From Anaerohalosphaeraceae bacterium (GTDB lineage Bacteria > Planctomycetota > Phycisphaerae > Sedimentisphaerales > Anaerohalosphaeraceae): a DNA stretch of 64,000 nucleotides. The number at the start of each line of letters is the position of its first letter. Within the stretch, counting starts at the first letter, position 1. The notes under the pieces were generated by a model. That model ran no database searches. It was not told where the DNA came from and saw only the letters and a program-made list of their open reading frames with translations. Below, one piece after another: positions 43,801 to 52,388 of the stretch. The position numbers and the translations under genes were made by a program. The DNA lies in contig DAOSUR010000006.1 of the NCBI GenBank assembly GCA_035378985.1, positions 89,794-153,793 of the forward strand, in the 5' to 3' direction.

Positions 43801-44023
43801 GTTCCTCATTCCGGAAAACGCCTTCGCCTGTGCCCTGCTCGGGGATATTTTGCTGGTCTATCATAACCCGGCTCGAAAAAACACCTACGGACCGTCCTCC
43901 GTTCGGCCGGTTCAATATATTCTGGATGAACAAATAACAATCACGAATCCGTACCTGACGGAAGAGGCGGCAGAAAAAATCCGAAACAGAAAAATCGAAC
44001 GCCTCGACATCCATCTGGGCTGA
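40853..44023 (+). CDS. Very large GH94-like cellobiose phosphorylase-related protein
   Basis: 1056 aa, no signal peptide, so cytoplasmic. N-terminal beta-sandwich (LEPGGVFRIDQYDSRPAFAG...), then an (alpha/alpha)6 barrel region with GHEGGYWIDHWTYITDLLESY, GRPGWNDALNGLPGLFGSS and RGWFENESVWLHMTYKYLLEL, patterns shared by proteins annotated as cellobiose-phosphorylase-like. If it is a phosphorylase, it would split imported disaccharides or oligosaccharides with phosphate; the catalytic Asp cannot be fixed by eye. It follows lacI by 20 bp (a TTG at 40829 overlaps the lacI stop as TTGA). Together with the GPH transporter it suggests uptake and then phosphorolysis. Confidence 0.78.
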   Translation: MKTKIANPKVLQTKTELPTGYHLEPGGVFRIDQYDSRPAFAGFLPGIGGPDGVPLWCLYVNRGQAVSSFGVANKNHAILEFLPANWAYQMTPIQGFRTFCFADEVFLEPFGLRSRPTDSVRRTLWIEMDRIKIREDNEPFGLRFEVVYFSPVSRPLGSLIRLLTVTNLTVKTRKLFLLDGLAQLLPAGFTELGIKTMRRIYEAYASVRLIDGRIPFYAARVRVHDEAEVEEVQSGNFYASWLSEGDYLLPVEPYYDPDVIFGTDQDLLLPRHFTPQGLPDRSRQVGENKLPCALTPVQTALGPQESLVLVSIAGMAPNESLLKTFLSNFQKLSDFESASRQSRKTIETLTAPAFTLSGDPRLDGYARQNFLDNILRGGIPYSLPSRRGPVLLHLYSRRHGDAERDYNFFDLPACPLSSGEGNYRDICQNRRNNLWFYPQTADAEIRMFASLLQPDGYNPLSVKGYRWLWPQSDNPVHICPSEDSAAQDAFVSILKRPFLPGELLAWANLYAPNLPDRHSWLEQILSRCDVHLEASGHEGGYWIDHWTYITDLLESYEALYPERIQTVLTEPADIEWFCEPAQVVDRRQKYLLRKKGLRQLHAVQDAPCPPVPLPPVTLFGKLCALLALKIVSLDFEGRGVEMEAGRPGWNDALNGLPGLFGSSTCETAEICRLTRWLLRILPTIPDTRFPEAVADLLEAVLADVRSDYSWHRAADIRESYRRKIYQNSSDKTRLVKGAVLKKLLQGILARCEKAVQESINPQNGLLHTYYFHTPQPPSANRLEDIRSFEAHPLPLFLEGQVHWLRICDTQTARRIAAAVRQSPLLDPQLKMYKLNESLESCSPEIGRARTFTRGWFENESVWLHMTYKYLLELLKHGLHEDFFEDAQTMLVPFMKPQVYGRSILENSSFIASSVCPDPEARGRGFVARLSGSTAEFIHIWLLLTVGARPFRLDAGRLIFDPAPALPGEWFTKQPHTIRWKDRSFLIPENAFACALLGDILLVYHNPARKNTYGPSSVRPVQYILDEQITITNPYLTEEAAEKIRNRKIERLDIHLG

Positions 44024-44033
44024 CAAATTCCGG

Positions 44034-44080
44034 ACAACTGATAACTGATGACTGATAACTGATGACTGATAACTGACTCG
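44034..44080 (+). repeat. Tandem 14-bp repeat (GATAACTGATGACT)
   Basis: About three copies of GATAACTGATGACT between the GH94-like stop and the GH16 start, ending just before the GH16 ribosome site. A degenerate copy of the same motif lies at 52351-52382. Such ACTGAT(A/G)ACT repeats are non-coding intergenic elements of several bacterial groups. Confidence 0.75.
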
Positions 44081-44090
44081 GGGGTATCCA

Positions 44091-45545
44091 ATGCTGCGAA
44101 CCGCCTCAATCATCTGGTTTTTGACTTTCGCCTCTTTTCTCTATGGGCAAAACCTGCTGGTCAACGGCAATTTTGAATCCGGACTCGTCAAAGGCCACTT
44201 CGCCAACGGATACCCCGACAATTGGCAGGGCTGGGGCACCAACGGCTGGCATCATTCCGATGTCGGCTACCGCAAAGACAATTACGGCATCGCAATTTGG
44301 GACAACGACACCGGCCTGTCTCAGTCCGTTCCCGTGACTGCCGGCATGCAGCTCCAGGTTTCCGGTGAGATGATTTACCACACCACCGAAGTCCTCGTAA
44401 ACAAACGGGCCCTGATAAAAATCGAGTTCTGGAACGGCCCCGCCCCCTCCGGCACCAAAATCTCCGAAACCGTTGTCGGCACGCTGATGCCCTCTCACAC
44501 CGCAGGCGTCTGGTACACATTCGCTCAGACCCTCACCGTCCCCGCTTCAGCCAACTTGGCCAGAATCCTCTGCTATACCGTCTCCACCGGCTCTCCCTCT
44601 ACCGGCAAGGCCTACTGGGACAACCTGTCTATCGAAGACGGCCAGGTCATCAATGACCCCGATTACAACCTCGACCAAATCATCAACCTGCTCGATTTCG
44701 CCCCGCTCGCCTCCGCCTGGCTCAATGAATCGGCTTCTTACAACCTCAGCAGTCAAAACCAGCTCACCCTCGAAGACCTCGACGTCTTCTGCTCCCGCTG
44801 GCTGGATACACCGCCCCAATACCCCGGCTATCGGTTTGTCTGGTCGGATGAATTCGAAGGTCCCTCCATCGACACCGCCAACTGGACCTGGGAAATCGGC
44901 GCCGGCGGCTGGGGCAACAACGAACTGCAGTACTACACCGACCACCCCGACAATTCTTATATCGAAAACGGCTGTCTGGTTATCGCCGCCCGCAAAAATC
45001 ACCTCGGAAAAGAGTACACCTCCGCCCGGCTCAAAACCCAAAACAAACGGTCCTTCTGCAAAGGCAGAATGGAAGCCCGCATCAAGCTGCCCGCCGGCGG
45101 AAAAGGAATCTGGCCCGCCTTCTGGATGCTCGGAAACACTATCTCCACCATCGGCTGGCCCGGATGCGGCGAAATCGACATTATGGAGGCCGTTAATTTC
45201 CTCTCCAGAATCTACGGAACCCTCCATTACGGCAGCAGCAATCCTTACATTCACGACTCCAACGGCGGCTCCTACAGTCCCGCCCAAAGCCCCACGCAGG
45301 ATTTCCACATCTATGCAATCGAATGGGACACCAATCAAATCCGCTGGTACTACGACAGCATCAATTACTACACCACCTCCAACTGGTGGTCCAGCGACCC
45401 TTATCCGGCCCCCTTCAATCAGCCGTTCTTCTTCATTGTCAACATCGCCGTCGGCGGCAACTGGCCCGGATACCCGGACAGCACCACGCCATTCCCCCAG
45501 CTGATGTACATCGACTACATCCGGGTTTACGAAAAAATCAACTGA
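44091..45545 (+). CDS. Secreted GH16 endo-beta-glucanase/laminarinase-like enzyme with internal dockerin-like module
   Basis: 484 aa. Signal peptide (about 1-19), CBM-like jelly-roll (about 20-185: LLVNGNFESGLVKG, KAYWDNLSIEDG), a dockerin-like segment in the middle (about 192-245: DYNLDQIINLLDFAPLASAW and LTLEDLDVFCSRWL), and a GH16 domain (about 250-484). The GH16 catalytic motif ExDxxE is E361-I-D363-IM-E366; WPAFWMLG and DYIRVYEKIN are further family blocks. Members hydrolyse beta-1,3/1,4-glucans or galactans. The dockerin-like module sits between binding and catalytic domains rather than at the C-terminus, which is unusual here. Confidence 0.92.
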   Translation: MLRTASIIWFLTFASFLYGQNLLVNGNFESGLVKGHFANGYPDNWQGWGTNGWHHSDVGYRKDNYGIAIWDNDTGLSQSVPVTAGMQLQVSGEMIYHTTEVLVNKRALIKIEFWNGPAPSGTKISETVVGTLMPSHTAGVWYTFAQTLTVPASANLARILCYTVSTGSPSTGKAYWDNLSIEDGQVINDPDYNLDQIINLLDFAPLASAWLNESASYNLSSQNQLTLEDLDVFCSRWLDTPPQYPGYRFVWSDEFEGPSIDTANWTWEIGAGGWGNNELQYYTDHPDNSYIENGCLVIAARKNHLGKEYTSARLKTQNKRSFCKGRMEARIKLPAGGKGIWPAFWMLGNTISTIGWPGCGEIDIMEAVNFLSRIYGTLHYGSSNPYIHDSNGGSYSPAQSPTQDFHIYAIEWDTNQIRWYYDSINYYTTSNWWSSDPYPAPFNQPFFFIVNIAVGGNWPGYPDSTTPFPQLMYIDYIRVYEKIN

Positions 45546-45556
45546 GCACGGCTGAC

Positions 45557-46429
45557 TTACGTTCGATTCTGGTGGGCCAAATCCAGCAGAAGCCAGTCAT
45601 CGTCCGGCACCATCTTCTCCGTCACCGGGTCCCACCGCTGCGGGGCCTTGTTCCCCCGATGCACTTCCTCTAAAAACGGCAGAAGCGGCCGCTTGGGCGG
45701 ATACTTTTCCTCCAGCCGGTCCGTCGGGTCCGGCACCCATCCAAACGCTTCCCGATATTTGGCAAACCCAAACCCGTCGAAGAAATTCTCGCTGCCGATC
45801 AGCGGCATATACCACAAACTCGGCACCCCGCGAGGATTGGGCTTAATCGGAACCTGACGCTCCAAATCCGCCAGTAGACGCTGTCCCTTCCGGTCTTTCT
45901 TTTCTTCCAGATGCCGCCGCAGATGCTCCAGGGCCGTGAAAACTACCGGCGGACTGACAAACAAAACCGGTTTGTGCTGCAGGGATGCCACAATAATCTC
46001 ATGCGGCGTGCCCACGCTGTAGATATTCGTCGGACTGTAGGCAATCAGAAAATCGCTGATGTCCACCATCCGCAGGTCCAGGTGCATTATCTCCCGAAAC
46101 GTCTGGCAGCATTTGCTTCGCGCCCGGCGTCCCTCCTCCGTCGGCTCAAACGTCCACGTCTCCCGCAGCCGAACCGTCTGCTCTCCCTCCCGCCCGTATC
46201 CGTACATCCCCTGTACACTCGGCTTGGACCACGGGTCAAACACCGTCACCCCCAGTTCCTGGAGAAACTGCCCGACCCGAACCCGCCAGCCCCATTTTTT
46301 CTCCAACTTGCGGCTGTGAACAAAATCCATCGGGCCTGACAGGTACACCCGGGCGTTCTCCAGAAATCCCTTCTTCGCCCACGGAAGAATCGAATTTTTC
46401 TTCGAAGCATTCTGATTTTTCTTGGCCAT
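45557..46429 (-). CDS. Nucleoside 2-deoxyribosyltransferase-like protein
   Basis: 290 aa, soluble. The N-terminal block ARVYLSGPMDFVHSRKLEKK and the later DLRMVDISDFLIAYSPTNIY and SVGTPHEIIVASLQHKPVLFVSPP follow the nucleoside 2-deoxyribosyltransferase-like fold (YxSGPM start, D-x-x-D and GTxxEI elements). Proteins of this type either swap bases on deoxynucleosides or act as N-glycosidases; the extended N- and C-terminal parts (KYPPKRPLLPFLEEVHRGNK) are not typical, so the exact reaction is open. It lies 21 bp after the EEP-family gene on the same strand and converges with the GH16 gene. Confidence 0.75.
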   Translation of the reverse strand: MAKKNQNASKKNSILPWAKKGFLENARVYLSGPMDFVHSRKLEKKWGWRVRVGQFLQELGVTVFDPWSKPSVQGMYGYGREGEQTVRLRETWTFEPTEEGRRARSKCCQTFREIMHLDLRMVDISDFLIAYSPTNIYSVGTPHEIIVASLQHKPVLFVSPPVVFTALEHLRRHLEEKKDRKGQRLLADLERQVPIKPNPRGVPSLWYMPLIGSENFFDGFGFAKYREAFGWVPDPTDRLEEKYPPKRPLLPFLEEVHRGNKAPQRWDPVTEKMVPDDDWLLLDLAHQNRT

Positions 46430-46450
46430 TCTGAAATACTCCCATTCCTG

Positions 46451-47629
46451 TTACGGCAGTTCCAAATCCGCCCAAACCAGCCGATGGTCCGAACTCACAT
46501 ACGGCGGTCCTGCAGTCAGTCTTGCCAGCGGCTCCGCCCGCTCCGGCCAGAAGACCTCCGCCTTGATAACCTTCCATTCCCTGCAAGGCAAAACATAATC
46601 CAGCCGCAGATTTCCCGGCTGCCGCCCGGGCGACGACTGATACGTATCCAATTCCGCCGGCCCTTTATGCCGCTCATTCACTCCTCCATCCAGCCGGGCC
46701 GCCTCCGCCGCGCCCTTCGAGGCAGGCCGCACATCCTGCACGCGCGGGTGATTCAGCAGCGACAAAATCCCCTCGTGCAGCCCGTCCCCATCCAGCGGGT
46801 CGGCATTCAAATCCCCCAAAATTACAAAGAGTGCCCCTTCTTCCAGTCCTCCCCGCCGGCCCGCATCATCATAAATATACCCGCTTTTGTCCTTTGTCAA
46901 ATAATCCGCCCAAAAGCGAATCTCATCATGATTTCTCCGCCCGTTGCGGTCCTCCGCCCCGTCAAACACCGGCGGCGTCGGATGCGACGCCAAAAAATGA
47001 ATCACCCGGCCGTGTACCTCCACCGGCACATCCCAATGGCTTTTGGACGACAGCCGCAGCCGCTCGAGGGCCTCCGGGGAATACCACAACTCTTTCTCCG
47101 CTCCGGGCTTTTTCGGCAGCAGCGCCCCCGGCATATCCTTCCACAAAAACGTTTGAAACGTCCTTACGGTCTCCTTCCGTATCGGAAACCGCGACAGGAG
47201 CACCATCCCGTACTGCCCTTCAAAGCGGCCGTACCCGAAGGCGTCCTCCGGCCCGTCCGTCCGCCCGTCTCCGTCCAAATCAATTCCGCTGGCCAGCCCC
47301 GTATTCACCGGCCCCGTAAACACAAACGGATAGACCAGCGGCTCCTGCCCGCTCTGGGAAATCTCCAGATATTCCTTTTGAAAAATCCCGATGCCCCTTC
47401 CTTCGGCGTCCCAGTCGAACTCGTTCAGCAGCACCACATCCGGCCGCACCCGCTGAAGAATCTCCGCTACGGCTTTACCCTGCGGATTTTGCCCCCCGCG
47501 CAAATCCTCGATTAGCCCGCCCGCTTTGGAACGGGTCAGTGAACAATTAAAGGTTGCCGTCCGAATCATCGTTGTCCCTGCCGGAAGCACCGCCGCAAAC
47601 AGCCACAGGAAAATAATCCATTTTCGCAT
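46451..47629 (-). CDS. Secreted endonuclease/exonuclease/phosphatase family protein
   Basis: 392 aa. Signal peptide MRKWIIFLWLFAAVLPAG, then an EEP domain: TATFNCSLTRSK near the start, PDVVLLNEFDWD with the metal-binding Glu, HFLASHPTPPVFDG, GDLNADPLDGDG and the terminal SSDHRLVWADLEL with the catalytic Asp-His. Substrates of the family range from DNA to phosphodiesters and phospholipids; nothing here decides. ATG 47629 is six bases from GGAG. The inserted IDLDGDGRTDGPEDAFGYG resembles a Ca-binding loop. It is one of three exported EEP proteins in the window. Confidence 0.88.
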   Translation of the reverse strand: MRKWIIFLWLFAAVLPAGTTMIRTATFNCSLTRSKAGGLIEDLRGGQNPQGKAVAEILQRVRPDVVLLNEFDWDAEGRGIGIFQKEYLEISQSGQEPLVYPFVFTGPVNTGLASGIDLDGDGRTDGPEDAFGYGRFEGQYGMVLLSRFPIRKETVRTFQTFLWKDMPGALLPKKPGAEKELWYSPEALERLRLSSKSHWDVPVEVHGRVIHFLASHPTPPVFDGAEDRNGRRNHDEIRFWADYLTKDKSGYIYDDAGRRGGLEEGALFVILGDLNADPLDGDGLHEGILSLLNHPRVQDVRPASKGAAEAARLDGGVNERHKGPAELDTYQSSPGRQPGNLRLDYVLPCREWKVIKAEVFWPERAEPLARLTAGPPYVSSDHRLVWADLELP

Positions 47630-47708
47630 AGCAAACTCCATCCTATCATCTTTTTCCATTTCGCACAACCCGCCCCCTCGCTTGCGGCAGTTCGGCCGCT
47701 TCGGGCTC

Positions 47709-47742
47709 AAAAAAAAAGGGCCGACGCCCCGCGCCGGCCCTT
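47709..47742 (-). terminator. Intrinsic terminator of the secreted-protein operon 52332-47768
   Basis: Minus strand AAGGGCCGG (47742-47734 region) pairs with CGGCCCTT and runs into nine T (complement of the A-run 47709-47717). It lies 25 bp after the stop at 47768. Confidence 0.8.
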
Positions 47743-47767
47743 GTCCATCCTGCAAACCCCCGCTCCC

Positions 47768-49684
47768 TTACAGTCCGCAGTCCTCCGCCGGCTGCAGATT
47801 GCACTTAAGCCACGCATTGGCAAATTCCGCAAAGTCTGTCAAATTCACTCGACAATCCAGATTCCAATCAAACTCAGGCAGTCCGCCTGTGCAGATTGCC
47901 GGCTTGCTCGGATCCGGATACTCCACAGTCGCATCCACAGGGGCTTCCACAGTTAAATCATCAATCAGCCCGCCCTCACCGTTGGCCGAGTAAGCTCTTG
48001 CCGTAATCACCAGCCCGACCGGTATCCGTTCAATTCCCTGCCAATCGATATAGGGAGCATCATTGAAAACCCACCGATAGCTCAGCTTGCTCCAATCCTC
48101 GCCCGGATAGGCCTCGAAGCCCCCTGCAGAACCGGCAAAACTGTTCAAATCATTCTCATCATAGATATAATGCGCCCACAGACGAACCCCTCCGCCGGTC
48201 TGACCGGAATACCGTTTGGCCCACAACGAGGCCTTCACAAAATCGTTCTTCGACAGCCCTTTCACAACCGCCACATATCCCTCCGGCGTAATCGGCCCAT
48301 TCCGGTCCACATCATATCCCCGGTTCATTGCCTGCTTGAGCGTGCTCAGCGTGTACAGTTCCGTGGCATCCCACACAGACAGGGCCCTGCCGTCTCCATT
48401 ATGCGAGTCAAACGTCTCCAGTTCCGCACCAACCATTCCGAACGTTCCCAGCAGGACATTCTCCTCTGAAGACGAACCGCTGAAATTCGCCCACGAATAA
48501 CTGCTGGCTCCATAATCCGCCTGTTTATACAAATCACCCGGGAAAAGAATGGTTGCATGAGACGGAGCAATCACATTCACATCATCAATAAAATAGGGCT
48601 GCTCCGTAATTCCTTCCGTCGGACTGTAAAGCCGTGCACAAATCATCAGCGCATTGGCTGAGCCGTCACCGGAGGCAAAGGCCTATGTATGCTCCAGACG
48701 GCTCCACGCAGAAGCCCCGCTGTACGTTTCATTGCCGCCGGCGGAACCCAGGGAACGAGTAAAATCATCTGTATTCGTATAATAGGCCCAAATCCGCACC
48801 GACGGGGAAGCATCCGGCGTAACATCGTAGGCCGAAAAACCCGCCGTGACCAAATCCCCGTCCTCAAGCCCTGTCACCAGCGCCAAACACACCTCCGGGG
48901 TCCCTTCCAGCGGATACTCCGTCACTTTCAGAGAACGGCTTCCGCTGAAAACCGGGTCAGGACTGCCGGTATTCGTCGGTTCATAAACATTGCCTGAAAA
49001 TCCGAGAACATCTGCAAAACCGTCCTCCCAGCCGTACGAACGAGTTTGAAGCGCATTCGGGTCATCATTCAAAACCGCCTGATACTCCGGCGTCCCCGGA
49101 AAAGCAATTGTAATCCCTGCTCGTTCCGGTATGATCACTTCCAAATCATCCACATAACAGACATCCCCAGGGTTCGTGTAAATGCGAGCCAAAATCATCA
49201 TTCCGGTATTCGGAACACTGCCCGCAGTAAATGTCCACGCATACGACACTTTCTGCCAAACACCGGTCGTTCCGATACCTGCACTGCTGCTGTCTCCGTC
49301 TGAGAAATAGGTCGAGTAAGTCATATCTCCATTCTTGGTATAATTAGCCGAAATGCGGCATCCGGCCGTCGGACTTGCGTTGTACCGCCAGAAACTCGCC
49401 TGAACAACGTCTCCTGTCTGCAGTCCGTTAATCCAGCACAAATATGCCTGTTCTCCATAAATAGCATCGTTTGCATAATTATCGTTATCAATCAATTTCA
49501 CACTCTGACTGCCGCCGTGCACAACCGTTGTGTCAACAGATTCCGTGACATCCTGCGTGCGGTATTTGCCCAGCAGCGGTCCGCCGGTCCCGACATCTTC
49601 CCAGCCGTACCGATATAAATGGCGGTCCGCATATCCCAGAATGCTTATCCCCAGAACCATCATCCAACAAACTGTTTTCTTCAT
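47768..49684 (-). pseudogene. Dockerin-tailed multi-module secreted protein interrupted by an in-frame amber codon
   Basis: One open frame of 639 codons, broken only by TAG at codon 334 (48685-48683). It has a signal peptide (MKKTVCWMMVLGISILGYA), three copies of a module of about 170 residues beginning YGWED or equivalent, and a dockerin-like tail DWNLDCRVNLTDFAEFANAW. In modules 1 and 3 the equivalent residue is Trp (KVSYAWTFT, KLSYRWVFN), as in the related module of the 49729 protein (TLEGVWTF); module 2 reads RLEHT-stop-AF. So TGG became TAG, a single G-to-A change, and the frame is otherwise intact. It may be a recent nonsense mutation, a base-call error or read-through. Start ATG 49684 has GGAGG upstream. 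Confidence 0.8.
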
Positions 49685-49728
49685 AACCAAGTCCTCCGCA
49701 AAAAATTTTTCCCGCGTTCTTTCTTCAC

Positions 49729-52332
49729 TCATTCATTCCGACAGCTCCACTGCGGCTCCAGTGTACACCCGAGCCATTCTTCAAGAAAAATCTCCAAATC
49801 CGCCAAATCAATTCGGCAGTCTTCCGCAAAATCCAGTTCTGAAAAAACAGTACAGGTTGTTTCCTCATAGCGATAGGTTCCAAACGGAACAAGCTGGGCA
49901 ATCTGCTCGGCTGTTTTTCCATCCAAAATGTCATTGCCCGGAATGGACCAATTGTCTGCCGTCCAGCCGCCGTCCGGACCTGTCTGATTTCGGCGGTACA
50001 AAAAACTGTCTTCATATCCAAAAGCAGAAGTCGGCCAATAAACCTGATCGACAACGGTTTCTCCCTTCAGCAAACGAAATGCATCATTGCCGTCACAAAC
50101 AATCAGGGAACTTTCCAAAGCATGATTGGCAAAATCTCCTTCCGTACCAAACACGGTATTGAATTTCGCCGGCCCGCTGTTCAATGTGCCGATCAGATAG
50201 ACAAACTCATTTGTATAAACACCGCTGAGATTGATACGGTCCGACCAGGGCTGTCCGCCCAGCGACCGCTCCAGGGCATATTCCGACAAATCCACTGTCC
50301 CGTTAATATACAGTTCAATCACACGCGGACCGCTGCTCAGCGTTCCATCCAGAATCCCGGTAATCACCACCGCCGGCTCCGAGGCGGGCAGTCCCCCTTC
50401 GATCGTCTCCCCATCCAGCCATCCGCGTGCAAACAAGGCCAAATCCGCCAGATTCACCCGACAGTCTCCGTTCAAATCCGCCGGCGCTGTCTGTCCGCAC
50501 ACAACCTCCGTCGGCCTCGGCAGCCGCACCTGAGCATGCGAGGGCACGGTAATCCGCAGCGCATCGAGCACCCCGCCGCTCGACAGACTGCAAAGTTTGG
50601 CCCCAATCAAAATCCCTTCGCCCGCCTGTCCCTCAAATGTCCAGACCCCCTCCAGCGTCCCCCAGGCCGTCCCGCTGAGATTCGAATCCGCCCCTGCAGG
50701 TCCCGCAATGCTGCCCAAATCCCCCGCATCCGCCAGCCGATACGCCCCCAGCCGAATCCCCCCGTCCTCCGCCGCAAAATGCCGCCCCTGACAGTTCACC
50801 TGCACCGTATCCCCCGCCAGCAGTCCCGATACCGCCGCCAGATACACCGCACTTTCACAATCTCCTTTATTGGAAACCTCCAGACAGTGCAATCCCTCAT
50901 TCGGCTCATTCTGCACAGCCCCATAGACGGCCGTCCCCGACGAGCCCAGCACAGCATTGGGGTCATACCGGCTCGTAAAATCCTCCCAGCCGTACTCAAT
51001 CGTCTGAACGGTATAGCCGGGCACCACTGTATAAACGACATCCTGCACAAACAGCGGATTTTCCGCTCCCTGGCTCAACGTGCTCACCACAATCTGCCCG
51101 CTTTGCGGCCCCACACTCGCCGCCGTCAGCGTCACCCATCGCACCTCTTCGCCCCCGGCCCAAACGGTCCCTGCGGCAGTCCCGGTCACAGCCCCGCCGG
51201 CCGTCAGAACATACTCCAACTCATCCGCACCCAACGGGACGGAAACCGGTGCCGTATTGGCAATCGTTACCGGAATCTGAACCGGCTGATTGTACAGAAC
51301 CTCCGCCGGAATCGCCCCCACGCTCACCGTCATCTTCGCCGGGATCTGATAATCGGCGACAACCGGCAGATGGTCGCTCGTTTCCGCCAAAGCCGTCAAC
51401 ACCGCCGGAGCCGCTCCGCTGCCGCTGGTAATCTCCCCGTTAAGCGGATGCGTGCCGTTGTTGCCGAATACCCGATACGAACCCGAAAGAAAACTCAGCC
51501 CCTCTCCGTCCAGCATCTCATTGCTGATCAGCTGAAAATCGAACCGGTCATCCATCCCGCCCGTGACCTGTCCGCCGTAGCGCTCCGCGGTCACAGGACT
51601 TTGCGAATGAACCAGAATGAATGCCGGATTGTCATGCCAGTTTCCGACCATCCCCGCCGGGTCAAATGCCTGTCCCGGCCCCGCCGCCGTCAAGACCGAC
51701 CAGGCCGGCTCCGATGCCGTATAAAGATTCAAATCCCCCGCATAAAGCAGATGCACTCCATCCCCCAGGGCATCCGAATTCGACCGAATTTGTCCCGCCT
51801 CCACCGCCCGCCGGTTCTGGCTTGCAGAATCCGATTCGGCCTTAAAATGACTGTTATAAACATAAAACACCGCCTCCGGCCGAGTGTATCCGACCGGCCG
51901 AAACTTGTACCGAATCGTTGCCCGTGCGGCCCCATCCGACGACGGCACATTCACCTGAACTTCCTCCAGCAGCACAACCGTCCGGGTATTATAAACCACA
52001 CCGGGCCGGCCTGCACCCGTCGTAGCCCCGTCCAGAGTCCCCCGCGCATAGACCCCCGCTCCGTAAATCCCATTCAAAAGATTGACAAGCTGCTGCGTGG
52101 TCGTGCTCAACGAAACCTGCTCCTGCACCAGCAGGATATCCGCCGGCCGGGCGATGCCGTTTCGCTCCTCGCTTCCGATGGCTTCCAGAATGGTCCCCAT
52201 CCCGGACCGGACCGCTCCGCAGGTATTATAGGAAATAATACGAAGGGCCCCCTGTGCTCCCCCCAGCCACAGAAGGACAAAGCATCCGACGATTTGCCGC
52301 CTCCTGCGGCCGCATACATTTGCTTTAAACAT
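49729..52332 (-). CDS. Large secreted EEP-family protein with lamin-tail-like domain and two dockerin-like modules
   Basis: 867 aa. Signal peptide (about 1-28), EEP nuclease/phosphatase domain (about 30-345: ISYNTCGAVRSG, ILLVQEQVS, YAGDLNLYTASEP, ETSDHLPVVADY), an Ig-like stretch, one YGWED module (about 450-600) of the type repeated in the next gene, a dockerin-like module DLNGDCRVNLADLALFARGW, a lamin-tail-like domain (VIELYINGTVDLSEYALERS) and a second dockerin-like module DFAEDCRIDLADLEIFLEEW. EEP plus lamin-tail architecture is known for secreted nucleases, so extracellular DNA or phosphodiester use is a fair guess. It sits 44 bp before the amber-interrupted gene. Confidence 0.87.
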   Translation of the reverse strand: MFKANVCGRRRRQIVGCFVLLWLGGAQGALRIISYNTCGAVRSGMGTILEAIGSEERNGIARPADILLVQEQVSLSTTTQQLVNLLNGIYGAGVYARGTLDGATTGAGRPGVVYNTRTVVLLEEVQVNVPSSDGAARATIRYKFRPVGYTRPEAVFYVYNSHFKAESDSASQNRRAVEAGQIRSNSDALGDGVHLLYAGDLNLYTASEPAWSVLTAAGPGQAFDPAGMVGNWHDNPAFILVHSQSPVTAERYGGQVTGGMDDRFDFQLISNEMLDGEGLSFLSGSYRVFGNNGTHPLNGEITSGSGAAPAVLTALAETSDHLPVVADYQIPAKMTVSVGAIPAEVLYNQPVQIPVTIANTAPVSVPLGADELEYVLTAGGAVTGTAAGTVWAGGEEVRWVTLTAASVGPQSGQIVVSTLSQGAENPLFVQDVVYTVVPGYTVQTIEYGWEDFTSRYDPNAVLGSSGTAVYGAVQNEPNEGLHCLEVSNKGDCESAVYLAAVSGLLAGDTVQVNCQGRHFAAEDGGIRLGAYRLADAGDLGSIAGPAGADSNLSGTAWGTLEGVWTFEGQAGEGILIGAKLCSLSSGGVLDALRITVPSHAQVRLPRPTEVVCGQTAPADLNGDCRVNLADLALFARGWLDGETIEGGLPASEPAVVITGILDGTLSSGPRVIELYINGTVDLSEYALERSLGGQPWSDRINLSGVYTNEFVYLIGTLNSGPAKFNTVFGTEGDFANHALESSLIVCDGNDAFRLLKGETVVDQVYWPTSAFGYEDSFLYRRNQTGPDGGWTADNWSIPGNDILDGKTAEQIAQLVPFGTYRYEETTCTVFSELDFAEDCRIDLADLEIFLEEWLGCTLEPQWSCRNE

Positions 52333-52350
52333 CCGCTGTCAACTGTTTCC

Positions 52351-52382
52351 CGATAACTGACGACCGATGACTGATAACTGAA
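52351..52382 (+). repeat. Second, degenerate copy of the GATAACTGATGACT repeat
   Basis: CGATAACTGACGACCGATGA followed by CTGATAACTG lies between the pseudopilin stop (52389) and the EEP gene start (52332). It matches the tandem repeat at 44034-44080 with a few changes. Confidence 0.6.
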
Positions 52383-52388
52383 ACCTGT

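Noticed and set aside
44034..44080. CRISPR array
   Set aside because: Units are 14 bp in direct tandem without unique spacers of constant length, and no cas genes are nearby.
48646..48700. Frameshift between two neighbouring genes
   Set aside because: Both halves are in the same frame; the break is a single TAG, not an indel.
50122..52356. 744-codon plus-strand frame opposite the EEP/lamin-tail gene
   Set aside because: Composition dominated by Arg, Pro, His and Gln, no motif, no ribosome site; shadow of the real minus-strand gene.
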